Of a DNA stretch of 15,467 nucleotides, positions 1 to 6,934 are shown piece after piece. A model generated the notes under the pieces. The model saw only the letters and a program-made list of their open reading frames with translations, was not told where the DNA came from and ran no database searches. How positions within the stretch are numbered: the first letter of the stretch is position 1; each line of letters begins with the position of its first letter. Origin of the DNA: Pseudomonadota bacterium. Lineage in GTDB: Bacteria; Pseudomonadota; Gammaproteobacteria; Burkholderiales; Burkholderiaceae_C. Both the position numbers and the translations under genes were made by a program. Where the stretch lies: NCBI GenBank assembly GCA_023410975.1, contig JAEYPG010000112.1, positions 1 through 15,467 on the forward strand, written 5' to 3'.

Positions 1-143
1 CTGCCGGCCGCCGCCGGCGCCGTGGCCGTCGGACGCGGGCCGAAGAACGAGGGCTGGCCGTTGTGCTTGTTCCACGCGTCCCACAGGAGGACGAGCGACA
101 TCGTGAACAGCACCCACAGCAAGGTGCGGCGTATATCGGTCAT
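1..143 (-). CDS. yidC: Membrane protein insertase YidC, N-terminal fragment (runs off the left edge)
   Basis: Only the first 47 codons are in the window. The product starts MTDIRRTLLWVLFTMSLVLL, a short positively charged N-terminus followed by a hydrophobic first transmembrane segment (about residues 7-21), then WDAWNKHNG and the start of a Pro/Ala-rich periplasmic stretch. This is the typical beginning of proteobacterial YidC, which inserts and folds inner-membrane proteins with or without SecYEG. The ATG at 143-141 overlaps the TGA of yidD (142-140) in an ATGA arrangement, so the two are probably translationally coupled. It is the last visible member of the rpmH-rnpA-yidD-yidC cluster. The C-terminal insertase domain lies outside the window and cannot be checked. 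Confidence 0.93.
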   Translation of the reverse strand, partial: MTDIRRTLLWVLFTMSLVLLWDAWNKHNGQPSFFGPRPTATAPAAAG

Positions 144-505
144 GGAGAGTTCCGGGTCGGAAGGGAATCAGCGGACGACGGCTTATCCGCCGTCGCCGGT
201 GTGCGCAGCAGCCGGGTGAACAGGCCAGGCGGCTGCGCCGGCACGGGGTCGTGGCCGCCGGCGCACCAGGGATGGCAGCGCAGCAGCCGGGCAGTGGTCA
301 TGTACGCGCCGGCCGCGGCGCCGTGGCGCTGCAGCGCCTCCAATGCGTAGGCCGAGCAGGTGGGTTCGAAGCGGCAGGCGCTGCCGAGCCAGGGGCTCAG
401 CAGCAGCCGGTAGCCGCGCACCGCGCCGATGAGCAGCCGCTGCGGCAGGGCACGCCAGCCGTGCGGGGCGGGGGCACCGGACGGGGATGGAAGCGGCGCG
501 GCCAT
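140..505 (-). CDS. yidD: Membrane protein insertion efficiency factor YidD
   Basis: A 121-residue protein with the full YidD (DUF37) signature: an amphipathic N-terminal segment (LPQRLLIGAVRGYRLLLSPW, residues 20-39), then CRFEPTCSAYALEAL and RLLRCHPW followed by GGHDPVP. Cysteines are at 44, 50, 77 and 81. YidD is a small inner-face membrane protein that helps YidC-dependent insertion. The core family is about 70-90 residues; the extra length here is an N-terminal Pro/Ala stretch and a polar C-terminal tail, both common in betaproteobacteria. It starts 36 bases after the rnpA stop, and its TGA overlaps the yidC ATG. The ATG at 505 is the first in frame after rnpA; a start slightly further in cannot be excluded. 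Confidence 0.93.
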   Translation of the reverse strand: MAAPLPSPSGAPAPHGWRALPQRLLIGAVRGYRLLLSPWLGSACRFEPTCSAYALEALQRHGAAAGAYMTTARLLRCHPWCAGGHDPVPAQPPGLFTRLLRTPATADKPSSADSLPTRNSP

Positions 506-541
506 GGCGGAGAAGGCGTCAGCGGGCGCGGCGGCTCGCGC

Positions 542-958
542 TCAGGGCGTGATGCGGCCGAGCAGCTTCTCCAGCTCCGCGCGCACGACGGCGCGCAGCG
601 CGTCGGAGGCCGCGGAAGGAAACTGCCGGGTATCGATGGGCGCGCGCAGGCGCAGCACCCACTGCCCAGGAGGCAGGTGCTGTTGATGGCGCCGCAGGGC
701 TTCTCGCATCTGGCGCTTGATCAGGCTGCGCGTGACGGCACGGCGGGCGTGGCGCTTGGGCACCACCAGCCCCAGCCACCAGCCGGAGACCAGGTCATCC
801 ACAGGCGCCGCAGGCTCGGAGCCCGGGGCTGTTGACAACTGCGCCGCAGGGCCGGGGCGCTGGCGCAGATGATGGGCCGCGAAGAGCGGACTGCGCGACA
901 GCTGCCGGGTCTGCAGCACGCGCTGGAAGTCGGCCGCGCTCGTGAGGCGGCCGATCAC
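542..958 (-). CDS. rnpA: Ribonuclease P protein component
   Basis: A 138-residue basic protein, the protein subunit of RNase P, which assists the RNA catalyst in removing 5' leaders from pre-tRNAs. The N-terminus reads IGRLTSAADFQRVLQTRQLS, matching the family's KxxxFxxVL opening. The RNA-binding helix is LGLVVPKRHARRAVTRSLIK followed by RQMREALRR (residues 63-90). The usual RNR core is altered: R77 is kept but is followed by Ser-Leu. I chose the GTG at 958-956 because it gives the family's usual N-terminus and lies 17 bases after the rpmH stop. The frame is open far upstream to 1498, but that part runs antisense through rpmH and does not look like RnpA. Residues 33-56 form a low-complexity Pro/Ala insertion. 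Confidence 0.92.
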   Translation of the reverse strand: MIGRLTSAADFQRVLQTRQLSRSPLFAAHHLRQRPGPAAQLSTAPGSEPAAPVDDLVSGWWLGLVVPKRHARRAVTRSLIKRQMREALRRHQQHLPPGQWVLRLRAPIDTRQFPSAASDALRAVVRAELEKLLGRITP

Positions 959-975
959 CGTGCGGGTGTCTGCGT

Positions 976-1110
976 TCAGACGGCCAGGCGCTTGCGGCCC
1001 TTGGCGCGGCGGGCGGCGATCACGGCACGGCCGCCGCGGGTCTTCATGCGTACCAGGAAGCCATGGGTACGGGCGCGGCGGGTCTTGGAAGCTTGATAGG
1101 TGCGTTTCAT
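976..1110 (-). CDS. rpmH: 50S ribosomal protein L34
   Basis: A 44-residue, very basic protein, MKRTYQASKTRRARTHGFLV at the start and AARRAKGRKRLAV at the end, an essentially canonical bacterial L34. It is a structural protein of the large ribosomal subunit. The start ATG (1110-1108) is preceded by a GAGGA ribosome-binding site about 8 bases upstream on the minus strand. It is the first gene of the leftward cluster rpmH-rnpA-yidD-yidC. A promoter with near-consensus spacing lies about 280 bases upstream, giving a long leader. Confidence 0.97.
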   Translation of the reverse strand: MKRTYQASKTRRARTHGFLVRMKTRGGRAVIAARRAKGRKRLAV

Positions 1111-1388
1111 GACGGAAATCCTCGGCAGTTCTCTCGGGAAGGGGCCCGGTGGGGGTCGCTGCCCGGGTCCGGCCAGGCGCTTGGAACACCTGCGCCGGAC
1201 GGCCGCGTCGCGACGGCGCACGAGGCGATCGCCTGCCCTGCCGCACGCGCCCACACGCTGTACGCCGCCTGCTGGCGGCGTGAGCAGGAACAGGAGTTAG
1301 TTCTGCAGCGCGGGGCCCGGCGCAAGGATCGATCTGCTCGGGTAGGCGCAAAAACGCACCCGAAACTCGCGCATCCGGGAAACCCGCG

Positions 1389-1417
1389 ATTACAGCAGAA
1401 GCGCCGCGTGTGGTCAA
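1389..1417 (-). promoter_or_regulatory. Putative sigma-70 promoter for rpmH-rnpA-yidD-yidC
   Basis: On the minus strand TTGACC (1417-1412) is followed, after exactly 17 bases, by TGTAAT (1394-1389). This is 5/6 and 4/6 to consensus with ideal spacing. Transcription would start near 1382 and give rpmH an untranslated leader of about 270 bases that includes the hairpin at 1262-1281. Confidence 0.6.
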
Positions 1418-1438
1418 CGAAGCCGTGCAACAAGCCTG

Positions 1439-1467
1439 TTGACGGCGGGCTCCAATCTGTGGATAAC
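1439..1467 (+). promoter_or_regulatory. Putative dnaA promoter overlapped by a DnaA box
   Basis: TTGACG (1439-1444) and GATAAC (1462-1467) are separated by 17 bases, each 5/6 to a sigma-70 hexamer if TATAAC-like -10 variants are accepted. The -10 lies inside the perfect DnaA box at 1458-1466, so bound DnaA would block polymerase. A second possible -10, TACAAT at 1494-1499, lacks a convincing -35. Confidence 0.5.
1458..1466 (-). promoter_or_regulatory. Perfect DnaA box
   Basis: The plus strand reads TGTGGATAA, the exact complement of the consensus DnaA box TTATCCACA. It is the only perfect copy I found in the divergent gap. Its position over the putative dnaA -10 suggests both origin binding and autorepression. 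Confidence 0.85.
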
Positions 1468-1518
1468 CACCGCCTTGCCCCGCGGCGGGAACGTACAATC
1501 CCGCCGCTCATGAAAGAT

Positions 1519-1527
1519 TTTTCCACA
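1519..1527 (+). promoter_or_regulatory. DnaA-box-like site abutting the dnaA start codon
   Basis: TTTTCCACA differs from TTATCCACA at one position and ends directly before the ATG at 1528. It could take part in DnaA autoregulation, or be chance in a short T-rich stretch. Confidence 0.4.
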
Positions 1528-2937
1528 ATGAGCAACGACCTCTGGCAACAAGGCTGCGCACGCCTGGCAGCCGAGTTGCCCGAACAGCAGTTCAACACCT
1601 GGATCCGCCCCTTGCCGCCCGCCGACGTGGCCGACGAGGGGGATGCCGCGGTGGTGAGCCTGAAGGTGCCCAACCGCTTCAAGCTCGACTGGATCCGCTC
1701 GCAGTACGCAGCGCGCATCGAGCAGGTGCTCTCCGACGTGGCCGGCAAGACGGTGCGCCTGGAGCTGACGCTGGCGGCCCGTCCCGCCGCCCCCATCGAA
1801 CGCCCCGTCCCGCGCAGCAGCACCGCCCCCACCGGCGACCTGTTCAACGGCACGCCGCACGCCCCGGCCGCCCCCGCGACGCCGCCGGCGCGCCCGGCGC
1901 CCGCGCCGGCGCAGTCGCTGAACCGGCTCAACCCGGCCCTGACCTTCGACACCCTCGTGCCCGGCCGCGCCAACCAGATGGCGCGCACCGCCGCGCTGCA
2001 CGTCGCGGGCGCGCCGGGGCACATGTACAACCCGCTGTTCATCTACGGCGGCGTGGGCCTGGGCAAGACGCACCTGATCCACGCCGTGGGCAACGCGCTG
2101 CTCAAGGACAACCCCGAGGCGCGCATCCTGTACCTGCACGCTGAGCAATTCATCACGGACGTGGTGAAAAACTACCAGCGCAAGACCTTCGACGAGCTCA
2201 AGGCCAAGTACCACTCGCTGGACCTGCTGCTCATCGACGACGTGCAGTTCTTCGCCGGCAAGGAGCGCACGCAGGAGGAGTTCTTCAACGCCTTCGAGGC
2301 GCTGCTGGCCAAGCGCGCGCACATCATCATGACCAGCGACACCTACCCGAAAGGGCTGGTGGACATCGACGAGCGCCTCACCAGCCGCTTCGACGCCGGC
2401 CTGACGGTGGCCATCGAGCCGCCGGAGCTGGAGATGCGCGTGGCGATCCTGATGAAGAAGTCCGACGCCGAGGGCACCGCCATGCCCGAGGACGTGGCCT
2501 TCTTCATCGCCAAGAACGTGCGCGCCAACGTCCGGGAACTGGAAGGCGCGCTGCGCAAGGTACTGGCCTACTCGCGCTTCAGCCAGAAGGAAATCAACAT
2601 CAACCTCGCGCGCGAGGCGCTCAAGGACCTGCTCTCCATCCAGAACCGCCAGATCGGCGTGGAGAACATCCAGAAGACGGTGGCCGACTTCTACAAGATC
2701 AAGGTCGCCGACATGTACTCCAAGAAGCGCCCGGCCAGCATCGCGCGCCCGCGCCAGATCGCCATGTACCTGGCCAAGGAAATGACGCAGAAGAGCCTCC
2801 CGGAGATCGGCGAGCTCTTCGGCGGCCGCGACCACACCACCGTGCTGCACGCGGTGCGCAAGATCGGCGGCGAGCGCCAGAAGAACACCGAGCTCAACCA
2901 GCAGCTGCACGTGCTGGAGCAGACGCTCAAGGGCTGA
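1528..2937 (+). CDS. dnaA: Chromosomal replication initiator protein DnaA
   Basis: A 469-residue AAA+ initiator that binds DnaA boxes, melts oriC and loads the helicase. Domain I is residues 1-80 (opening SNDLWQQG, then ELPEQQFNTWIRPL). Domain II is a Pro/Ala-rich linker at about 85-130. The AAA+ domain has Walker A GGVGLGKT (174-181), Walker B LLLIDD (233-238), sensor 1 IIMTSD (266-271) and a sensor 2 region VRELEGAL with Arg336. The C-terminal DNA-binding domain ends with FGGRDHTTVLHAVRKI (431-446), including the box-contacting RDHTT. I chose the ATG at 1528, which gives the usual N-terminus. An in-frame ATG at 1510 would add MKDFST; neither has a strong ribosome-binding site, and a TSS near 1506 would favour 1528. 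It diverges from rpmH and leads the dnaA-dnaN-gyrB series. Confidence 0.97.
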   Translation: MSNDLWQQGCARLAAELPEQQFNTWIRPLPPADVADEGDAAVVSLKVPNRFKLDWIRSQYAARIEQVLSDVAGKTVRLELTLAARPAAPIERPVPRSSTAPTGDLFNGTPHAPAAPATPPARPAPAPAQSLNRLNPALTFDTLVPGRANQMARTAALHVAGAPGHMYNPLFIYGGVGLGKTHLIHAVGNALLKDNPEARILYLHAEQFITDVVKNYQRKTFDELKAKYHSLDLLLIDDVQFFAGKERTQEEFFNAFEALLAKRAHIIMTSDTYPKGLVDIDERLTSRFDAGLTVAIEPPELEMRVAILMKKSDAEGTAMPEDVAFFIAKNVRANVRELEGALRKVLAYSRFSQKEININLAREALKDLLSIQNRQIGVENIQKTVADFYKIKVADMYSKKRPASIARPRQIAMYLAKEMTQKSLPEIGELFGGRDHTTVLHAVRKIGGERQKNTELNQQLHVLEQTLKG

Positions 2938-2978
2938 AGCAGCACAGGTTGAGAACGGCCGTTTTGTCCCCATTTGCG

Positions 2979-3008
2979 AAGGCCTGGACAACTAACGTCC
3001 GGGCCTTT
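2979..3008 (+). terminator. Hairpin downstream of dnaA, possible terminator or attenuator
   Basis: AAGGCCTGGAC (2979-2989) pairs with GTCCGGGCCTT (2997-3007) over 11 positions, one a G-T wobble, with a 7-base loop AACTAAC. The T run after it is only three bases including the stem end, so termination would be weak. It lies 42 bases after the dnaA stop in the 240-base dnaA-dnaN gap. A short palindrome, AACGGCCGTT, precedes it at 2954-2963. I saw no DnaA boxes in this gap. Confidence 0.4.
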
Positions 3009-3177
3009 GGCGCTCCTGGAGGCTGCGATGGCACCAGCGCGCCGGGGCCTCTCCCGGCTTGACGCTCGCGGCCCGGCGCCCTTCCCTGCCCTGCGGATCG
3101 CTGCTTGCCAGCAAGTGAAAGGCCTCCGCGCCGGGCGAAAATAGACAGATTTCCCAAATCAAAGCAAAGAGGACGAC

Positions 3178-4290
3178 ATGATTGTTCTGAAGGCACCCCA
3201 GGAACAACTGCTGGGGGCGCTGCAGGCGGTCTCCGGCATCGTCGAGCGCCGCCACACGCTGCCGATCCTCGCCAACGTGCTGCTGCGCAAGAACGGCGAC
3301 GACATCGAGCTGACCACCAGCGATCTGGAGATCCAGGTCCGCACCCATGCGCAACTCGGCGGCGACGCGGGCGCCTTCGCCACCACGGTGGGCGCGCGCA
3401 AGCTCATCGACATCCTGCGCACCCTGCCCGCCGACCAGGTCGTGTCGCTGTCGGCCAGCCAGAACAAGCTCACGCTGCAGGGCGGCAAGAGCCGCTTCAC
3501 GCTGCAGACGCTGCCGGCCGAGGACTTCCCGCTGGTGCAGGAAGCCGCCGACTACGGCCCGGCCTTCTCGGTGCCGCAGAAGGTGCTGCGCGGGCTGATC
3601 GACCAGGTGCACTTCGCCATGGCGGTGCACGACATCCGCTACTACCTCAACGGCATCCTGTTCGTGGCCGAGGGCAAGAAGCTCACGCTGGTGGCCACCG
3701 ACGGCCACCGCCTGGCGCTGGCGCAGGCCACGCTGGAAGCGGAAATCCCGAAGCAGGAAGTCATCCTCCCGCGCAAGACCGTGCTGGAGCTGATGCGGCT
3801 GCTCAAGGACGGCAAGGAGGAGGACGCCATCGAGATGCGCTTTGCCGGCAACCAGGCCAAGTTCGCGTTCTCGGGCATGGAGTTCGTCACCAAGCTGGTC
3901 GAGGGCAAGTTCCCCGACTACAACCGCGTCATTCCGAAGAACCACCGCAACAGCGTCACGCTGGGCCGGGCGCCGCTGCTGGCGAGCCTGCAGCGCGCCG
4001 CGATCATGACCAGCGACAAGTTCAAGGGCGTGCGCGTCAACATCGAGCCCGGGCTGCTGCGCATCGCCTCCAGCAACGCGGAGCAGGAAGAGGCGAAGGA
4101 AGAGCTGGAGATCGACTACAACGGCGACGCCATCGAGATCGGCTTCAACGTCACGTACCTGATGGACGCGCTGGCCAACATGGACCAGGACATGGTCAAG
4201 GTCGAGCTGCAGGACGCCAACGCCAGCGCGCTGATCACGCTCCCGGAGCGAGACGACTTCAAGTACGTCGTGATGCCGATGCGCATCTGA
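3178..4290 (+). CDS. dnaN: DNA polymerase III beta subunit (sliding clamp)
   Basis: A 370-residue protein of standard length. It opens MIVLKAPQEQLLGALQAVSG, continues IVERRHTLPILANVLL, and ends with the typical YVVMPMRI. DnaN forms the ring-shaped dimer that tethers polymerase III and other partners to DNA. Three repeated clamp folds of about 120 residues are expected; recognisable landmarks include the segment RYYLNGILF (about residues 154-162), which opens the second clamp domain, followed by the ATDGHRLAL segment, and the C-terminal MPMRI that lines the partner-binding pocket. AGAGGA at 3168-3173 is a good ribosome-binding site for the ATG at 3178. It sits 240 bases downstream of dnaA and 85 bases upstream of gyrB. 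Confidence 0.97.
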   Translation: MIVLKAPQEQLLGALQAVSGIVERRHTLPILANVLLRKNGDDIELTTSDLEIQVRTHAQLGGDAGAFATTVGARKLIDILRTLPADQVVSLSASQNKLTLQGGKSRFTLQTLPAEDFPLVQEAADYGPAFSVPQKVLRGLIDQVHFAMAVHDIRYYLNGILFVAEGKKLTLVATDGHRLALAQATLEAEIPKQEVILPRKTVLELMRLLKDGKEEDAIEMRFAGNQAKFAFSGMEFVTKLVEGKFPDYNRVIPKNHRNSVTLGRAPLLASLQRAAIMTSDKFKGVRVNIEPGLLRIASSNAEQEEAKEELEIDYNGDAIEIGFNVTYLMDALANMDQDMVKVELQDANASALITLPERDDFKYVVMPMRI

Positions 4291-4302
4291 CGACACACAC
4301 CC

Positions 4303-4332
4303 AGCGGGCCGCGAGCCCGCTTCGGCATTTTT
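4303..4332 (+). terminator. Putative intrinsic terminator between dnaN and gyrB
   Basis: AGCGGGC (4303-4309) pairs with GCCCGCT (4315-4321) around a 5-base loop CGCGA, and a five-T run follows at 4328-4332 after the spacer TCGGCA. The spacer is longer than usual between stem and T run, so efficiency is uncertain and partial readthrough into gyrB is plausible. Confidence 0.5.
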
Positions 4333-4375
4333 ATGGGCCCCTGCGCCGCGCGCCGCGGGCCCCGCGAGACAGCAC

Positions 4376-6874
4376 ATGAGCGACCAGAACACTCCTCAAA
4401 TCCAGGGCGACGGCGGCTACGGCGAAGGCAGCATCCAGATCCTTGAAGGCCTGGAGGCGGTGCGCAAGCGCCCCGGCATGTACATCGGCGACACCTCCGA
4501 CGGCACCGGCCTGCACCATCTGGTGTTCGAAGTGGTGGACAACTCCATCGACGAGGCGCTGGCCGGGTACTGCGACGACATCATCGTCACCATCCACTCG
4601 GACAACTCCATCAGCGTCATCGACAACGGCCGTGGCATTCCCACCGGCGTGAAGATGGACGACAAGCACGAGCCCAAGCGCTCGGCCGCGGAGATCGCGC
4701 TGACCGAGCTGCACGCCGGCGGCAAGTTCAACCAGAACAGCTACAAGGTCTCGGGCGGCCTGCACGGCGTGGGCGTGTCGTGCGTCAACGCGCTGTCCAA
4801 GTCGCTGCGCCTGACGGTGCGCCGCGACGGCAAGGTGCACTTCCTGGAGTTCAAGAAGGGCGTGCCGCAGGACGGGGTGATCGAGCTGCGCGACGGCGCC
4901 GAGATCCGCCCGATGAAGATCATCGGCGAGACGGAGAAGCGCGGCACCGAGGTGCACTTCCTGCCCGACGACACGATCTTCACCAACGTCGACTTCCACT
5001 ACGACGTGCTCGCCAAGCGGCTGCGCGAGCTGTCCTTCCTGAACAACGGCGTCAAGATCAAGCTCGTCGACGAGCGCAACGCCAAGGAAGACGACTTCGC
5101 CTACGCCGGCGGCGTGCGCGGCTTCGTGGAGTTCATCAACACCGGCAAGCGCACGCTGCACCCCAACGTCTTCCACGCCACCGGCGAGAAGATGAGCGAC
5201 AACGCCACCAACATCGCCGTCGAGGTGGCGATGCAGTGGAACGAGGGCTACAGCGAGCAAGTCCTCTGTTTCACCAACAACATCCCGCAGCGCGACGGCG
5301 GCACGCACCTCACGGGCCTGCGCGCGGCGATGACGCGGGTGATGAACAAGTACATCGAGGACAACGAGCTGGCCAAGAAGGCCAAGGTCGAGATCAGCGG
5401 TGACGACATGCGCGAGGGCCTGGCCTGCGTCATCAGCGTCAAGGTGCCGGAGCCCAAGTTCTCCAGCCAGCCCAAGGACAAGCTGGTGAGCTCCGAGGTG
5501 CGCGGCCCGGTGGAGGACATCGTTGCCTCCAAGCTCAACGAGTGGCTGCTGGAGAACCCCACCGACGCCAAGATCGTGTGCGGCAAGATCGTCGAGGCCG
5601 CGCGCGCCCGCGAGGCCGCGCGCAAGGCGCGCGAGATGACGCGCCGCAAGGGCGTCCTCGACGGCCTGGGCCTGCCCGGCAAGCTGGCCGACTGCCAGGA
5701 GAAGGACCCGGCGCTGTGCGAGATCTACATCGTGGCGGGCGACAGCGCCGGCGGCTCGGCCAAGCAGGGCCGGGACCGCAAGTTCCAGGCGATCCTGCCG
5801 CTGCGCGGCAAGATCCTGAACGTGGAGAAGGCGCGCTACGAGAAGCTGCTGAGCTCCAACGAGATCCTGACGTTGATCACGGCGCTGGGCACGGGCATCG
5901 GCAAGGGCATGGGCGGGGACGACTTCAACCCCGACAAGCTGCGCTACCACCGCATCATCATCATGACCGACGCGGACGTGGACGGCGCCCACATCCGCAC
6001 GCTGCTGCTGACCTTCTTCTACCGGCAGATGCCCGACCTGGTCGAGCGCGGCCACATCTACATCGCGCAGCCGCCGCTGTACAAGGTCAAGCACGGCAAG
6101 CAGGAGCAGTACCTCAAGGACGCGGCCGAGCTGGACGTGTACCTGATGCGCGTGGCGCTGGACGGCGCCTCGATCGACCCGGGCGACGGCCGTGCCGCCA
6201 TCACCGGGGCCGACCTGGAGGAGAAGGCGCGTGCCTACGTGCAGGCCAACAACGTCATTGAGCGCCTGCAGAACTGGATGGACGTGGAGGCGCTGCGCGC
6301 CATCGCCGATGGCCTGACGCTGGACCTGGACAGCGCCGCCGCCGCCGAAGCCAGCGCCGTGGCGCTCAAGGCCGCGCTGCACGACGCCGAGGTGGCCGCC
6401 GAGTTCGACGAACGCACCGACAAGCACCAGCTGCGCATCAGCCGCCGGCACCACGGCAACCTGAAGAGCAGCGTGATCACGCAGGACTTCGTGCACGGGG
6501 CCGACTACGAGGCGCTGAGCAAGGCCGGCATCACCTTCAAGGGCCTGCTGGGCCCGGACGCGGTGGCCCGGCGCGGGGAGGGCGATCGTGCCAAGGAGCA
6601 GAAGGTGGCGGACTTCCGCGCCGCGATGGCGTGGCTGATGGGCCAGGCCGAGAACAGCGTCGGCCGCCAGCGCTACAAGGGGCTGGGCGAGATGAACCCC
6701 GCGCAGCTCTGGGAAACCACCATGGACCCGACCGTGCGCCGCCTGCTGCGCGTGCAGATCGAGGACGCCATTGAAGCCGACCGGGTGTTCACGATGCTGA
6801 TGGGGGACGAGGTGGAGCCGCGGCGCGATTTCATCGAAACCAATGCATTGAGGGCGGCGAATATCGACGCTTGA
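4376..6874 (+). CDS. gyrB: DNA gyrase subunit B
   Basis: An 832-residue ATPase subunit of type II topoisomerase, which with GyrA introduces negative supercoils. The GHKL ATPase domain has VVDNSIDEA (53-61) with the Mg-binding Asn, DNGRGIP (83-89) and GGLHGVGVSCVNALS (127-141); the transducer carries QRDGGTHL (305-312). The TOPRIM region has YIVAGDSAGGSAKQGRDRKF (451-470) with PLRGKILNVEKA and the acidic MTDADVDGAH (530-539). A 150-170-residue insert follows (about 570-735), as in E. coli-type GyrB, before QRYKGLGEMNPAQLWETTMD (765-784). The length and motifs favour GyrB over ParE. The ribosome-binding site is weak. A strong terminator follows directly, so the replication series ends here. Confidence 0.97.
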   Translation: MSDQNTPQIQGDGGYGEGSIQILEGLEAVRKRPGMYIGDTSDGTGLHHLVFEVVDNSIDEALAGYCDDIIVTIHSDNSISVIDNGRGIPTGVKMDDKHEPKRSAAEIALTELHAGGKFNQNSYKVSGGLHGVGVSCVNALSKSLRLTVRRDGKVHFLEFKKGVPQDGVIELRDGAEIRPMKIIGETEKRGTEVHFLPDDTIFTNVDFHYDVLAKRLRELSFLNNGVKIKLVDERNAKEDDFAYAGGVRGFVEFINTGKRTLHPNVFHATGEKMSDNATNIAVEVAMQWNEGYSEQVLCFTNNIPQRDGGTHLTGLRAAMTRVMNKYIEDNELAKKAKVEISGDDMREGLACVISVKVPEPKFSSQPKDKLVSSEVRGPVEDIVASKLNEWLLENPTDAKIVCGKIVEAARAREAARKAREMTRRKGVLDGLGLPGKLADCQEKDPALCEIYIVAGDSAGGSAKQGRDRKFQAILPLRGKILNVEKARYEKLLSSNEILTLITALGTGIGKGMGGDDFNPDKLRYHRIIIMTDADVDGAHIRTLLLTFFYRQMPDLVERGHIYIAQPPLYKVKHGKQEQYLKDAAELDVYLMRVALDGASIDPGDGRAAITGADLEEKARAYVQANNVIERLQNWMDVEALRAIADGLTLDLDSAAAAEASAVALKAALHDAEVAAEFDERTDKHQLRISRRHHGNLKSSVITQDFVHGADYEALSKAGITFKGLLGPDAVARRGEGDRAKEQKVADFRAAMAWLMGQAENSVGRQRYKGLGEMNPAQLWETTMDPTVRRLLRVQIEDAIEADRVFTMLMGDEVEPRRDFIETNALRAANIDA

Positions 6875-6880
6875 TGTGTG

Positions 6881-6915
6881 AAGAAACGGCTCCGAAAGGA
6901 GCCGTTTCTTTGTGT
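6881..6915 (+). terminator. Strong intrinsic terminator after gyrB
   Basis: AAGAAACGGCTCC (6881-6893) and GGAGCCGTTTCTT (6898-6910) form a perfect 13-bp stem closed by a GAAA tetraloop, followed by TGTGTATT. The stem's own 3' arm supplies TTTCTTT. It begins 6 bases after the gyrB stop and ends 24 bases before the next gene's start. Confidence 0.9.
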
Positions 6916-6934
6916 ATTCCCTGCCATTTGATTT

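Larger units (their letters stand above)
1111..1527. other. rpmH-dnaA divergent intergenic region, probable oriC
   Basis: This 417-base gap separates leftward (rpmH cluster) from rightward (dnaA-dnaN-gyrB) genes, so both sides would be transcribed away from it, as expected at an origin. It contains one perfect DnaA box (1458-1466), a one-mismatch box touching the dnaA start (1519-1527), a two-mismatch box (1409-1417), divergent promoter elements, and an 8-bp GC hairpin (1262-1269 with 1274-1281, loop TGCT). I see no obvious AT-rich unwinding element and no dense box cluster, so the origin call rests mainly on gene order and the boxes. Seen directly: boxes and hairpin. Inferred: origin function. 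Confidence 0.55.

Noticed and set aside
68..83. parS-like sequence (TGTTCCACGCGTCCCA) near the origin
   Set aside because: Three of the fourteen specified parS positions mismatch and the second half-site is broken. The stretch encodes a conserved part of YidC.
795..803. One-mismatch DnaA box TCATCCACA
   Set aside because: It lies inside rnpA coding sequence, alone, and is as likely to be chance; kept only as a remark under the origin finding.
1063..1527. Upstream extension of the dnaA reading frame
   Set aside because: The frame is open but the extra 155 residues run across rpmH and its leader and do not resemble DnaA domain I.
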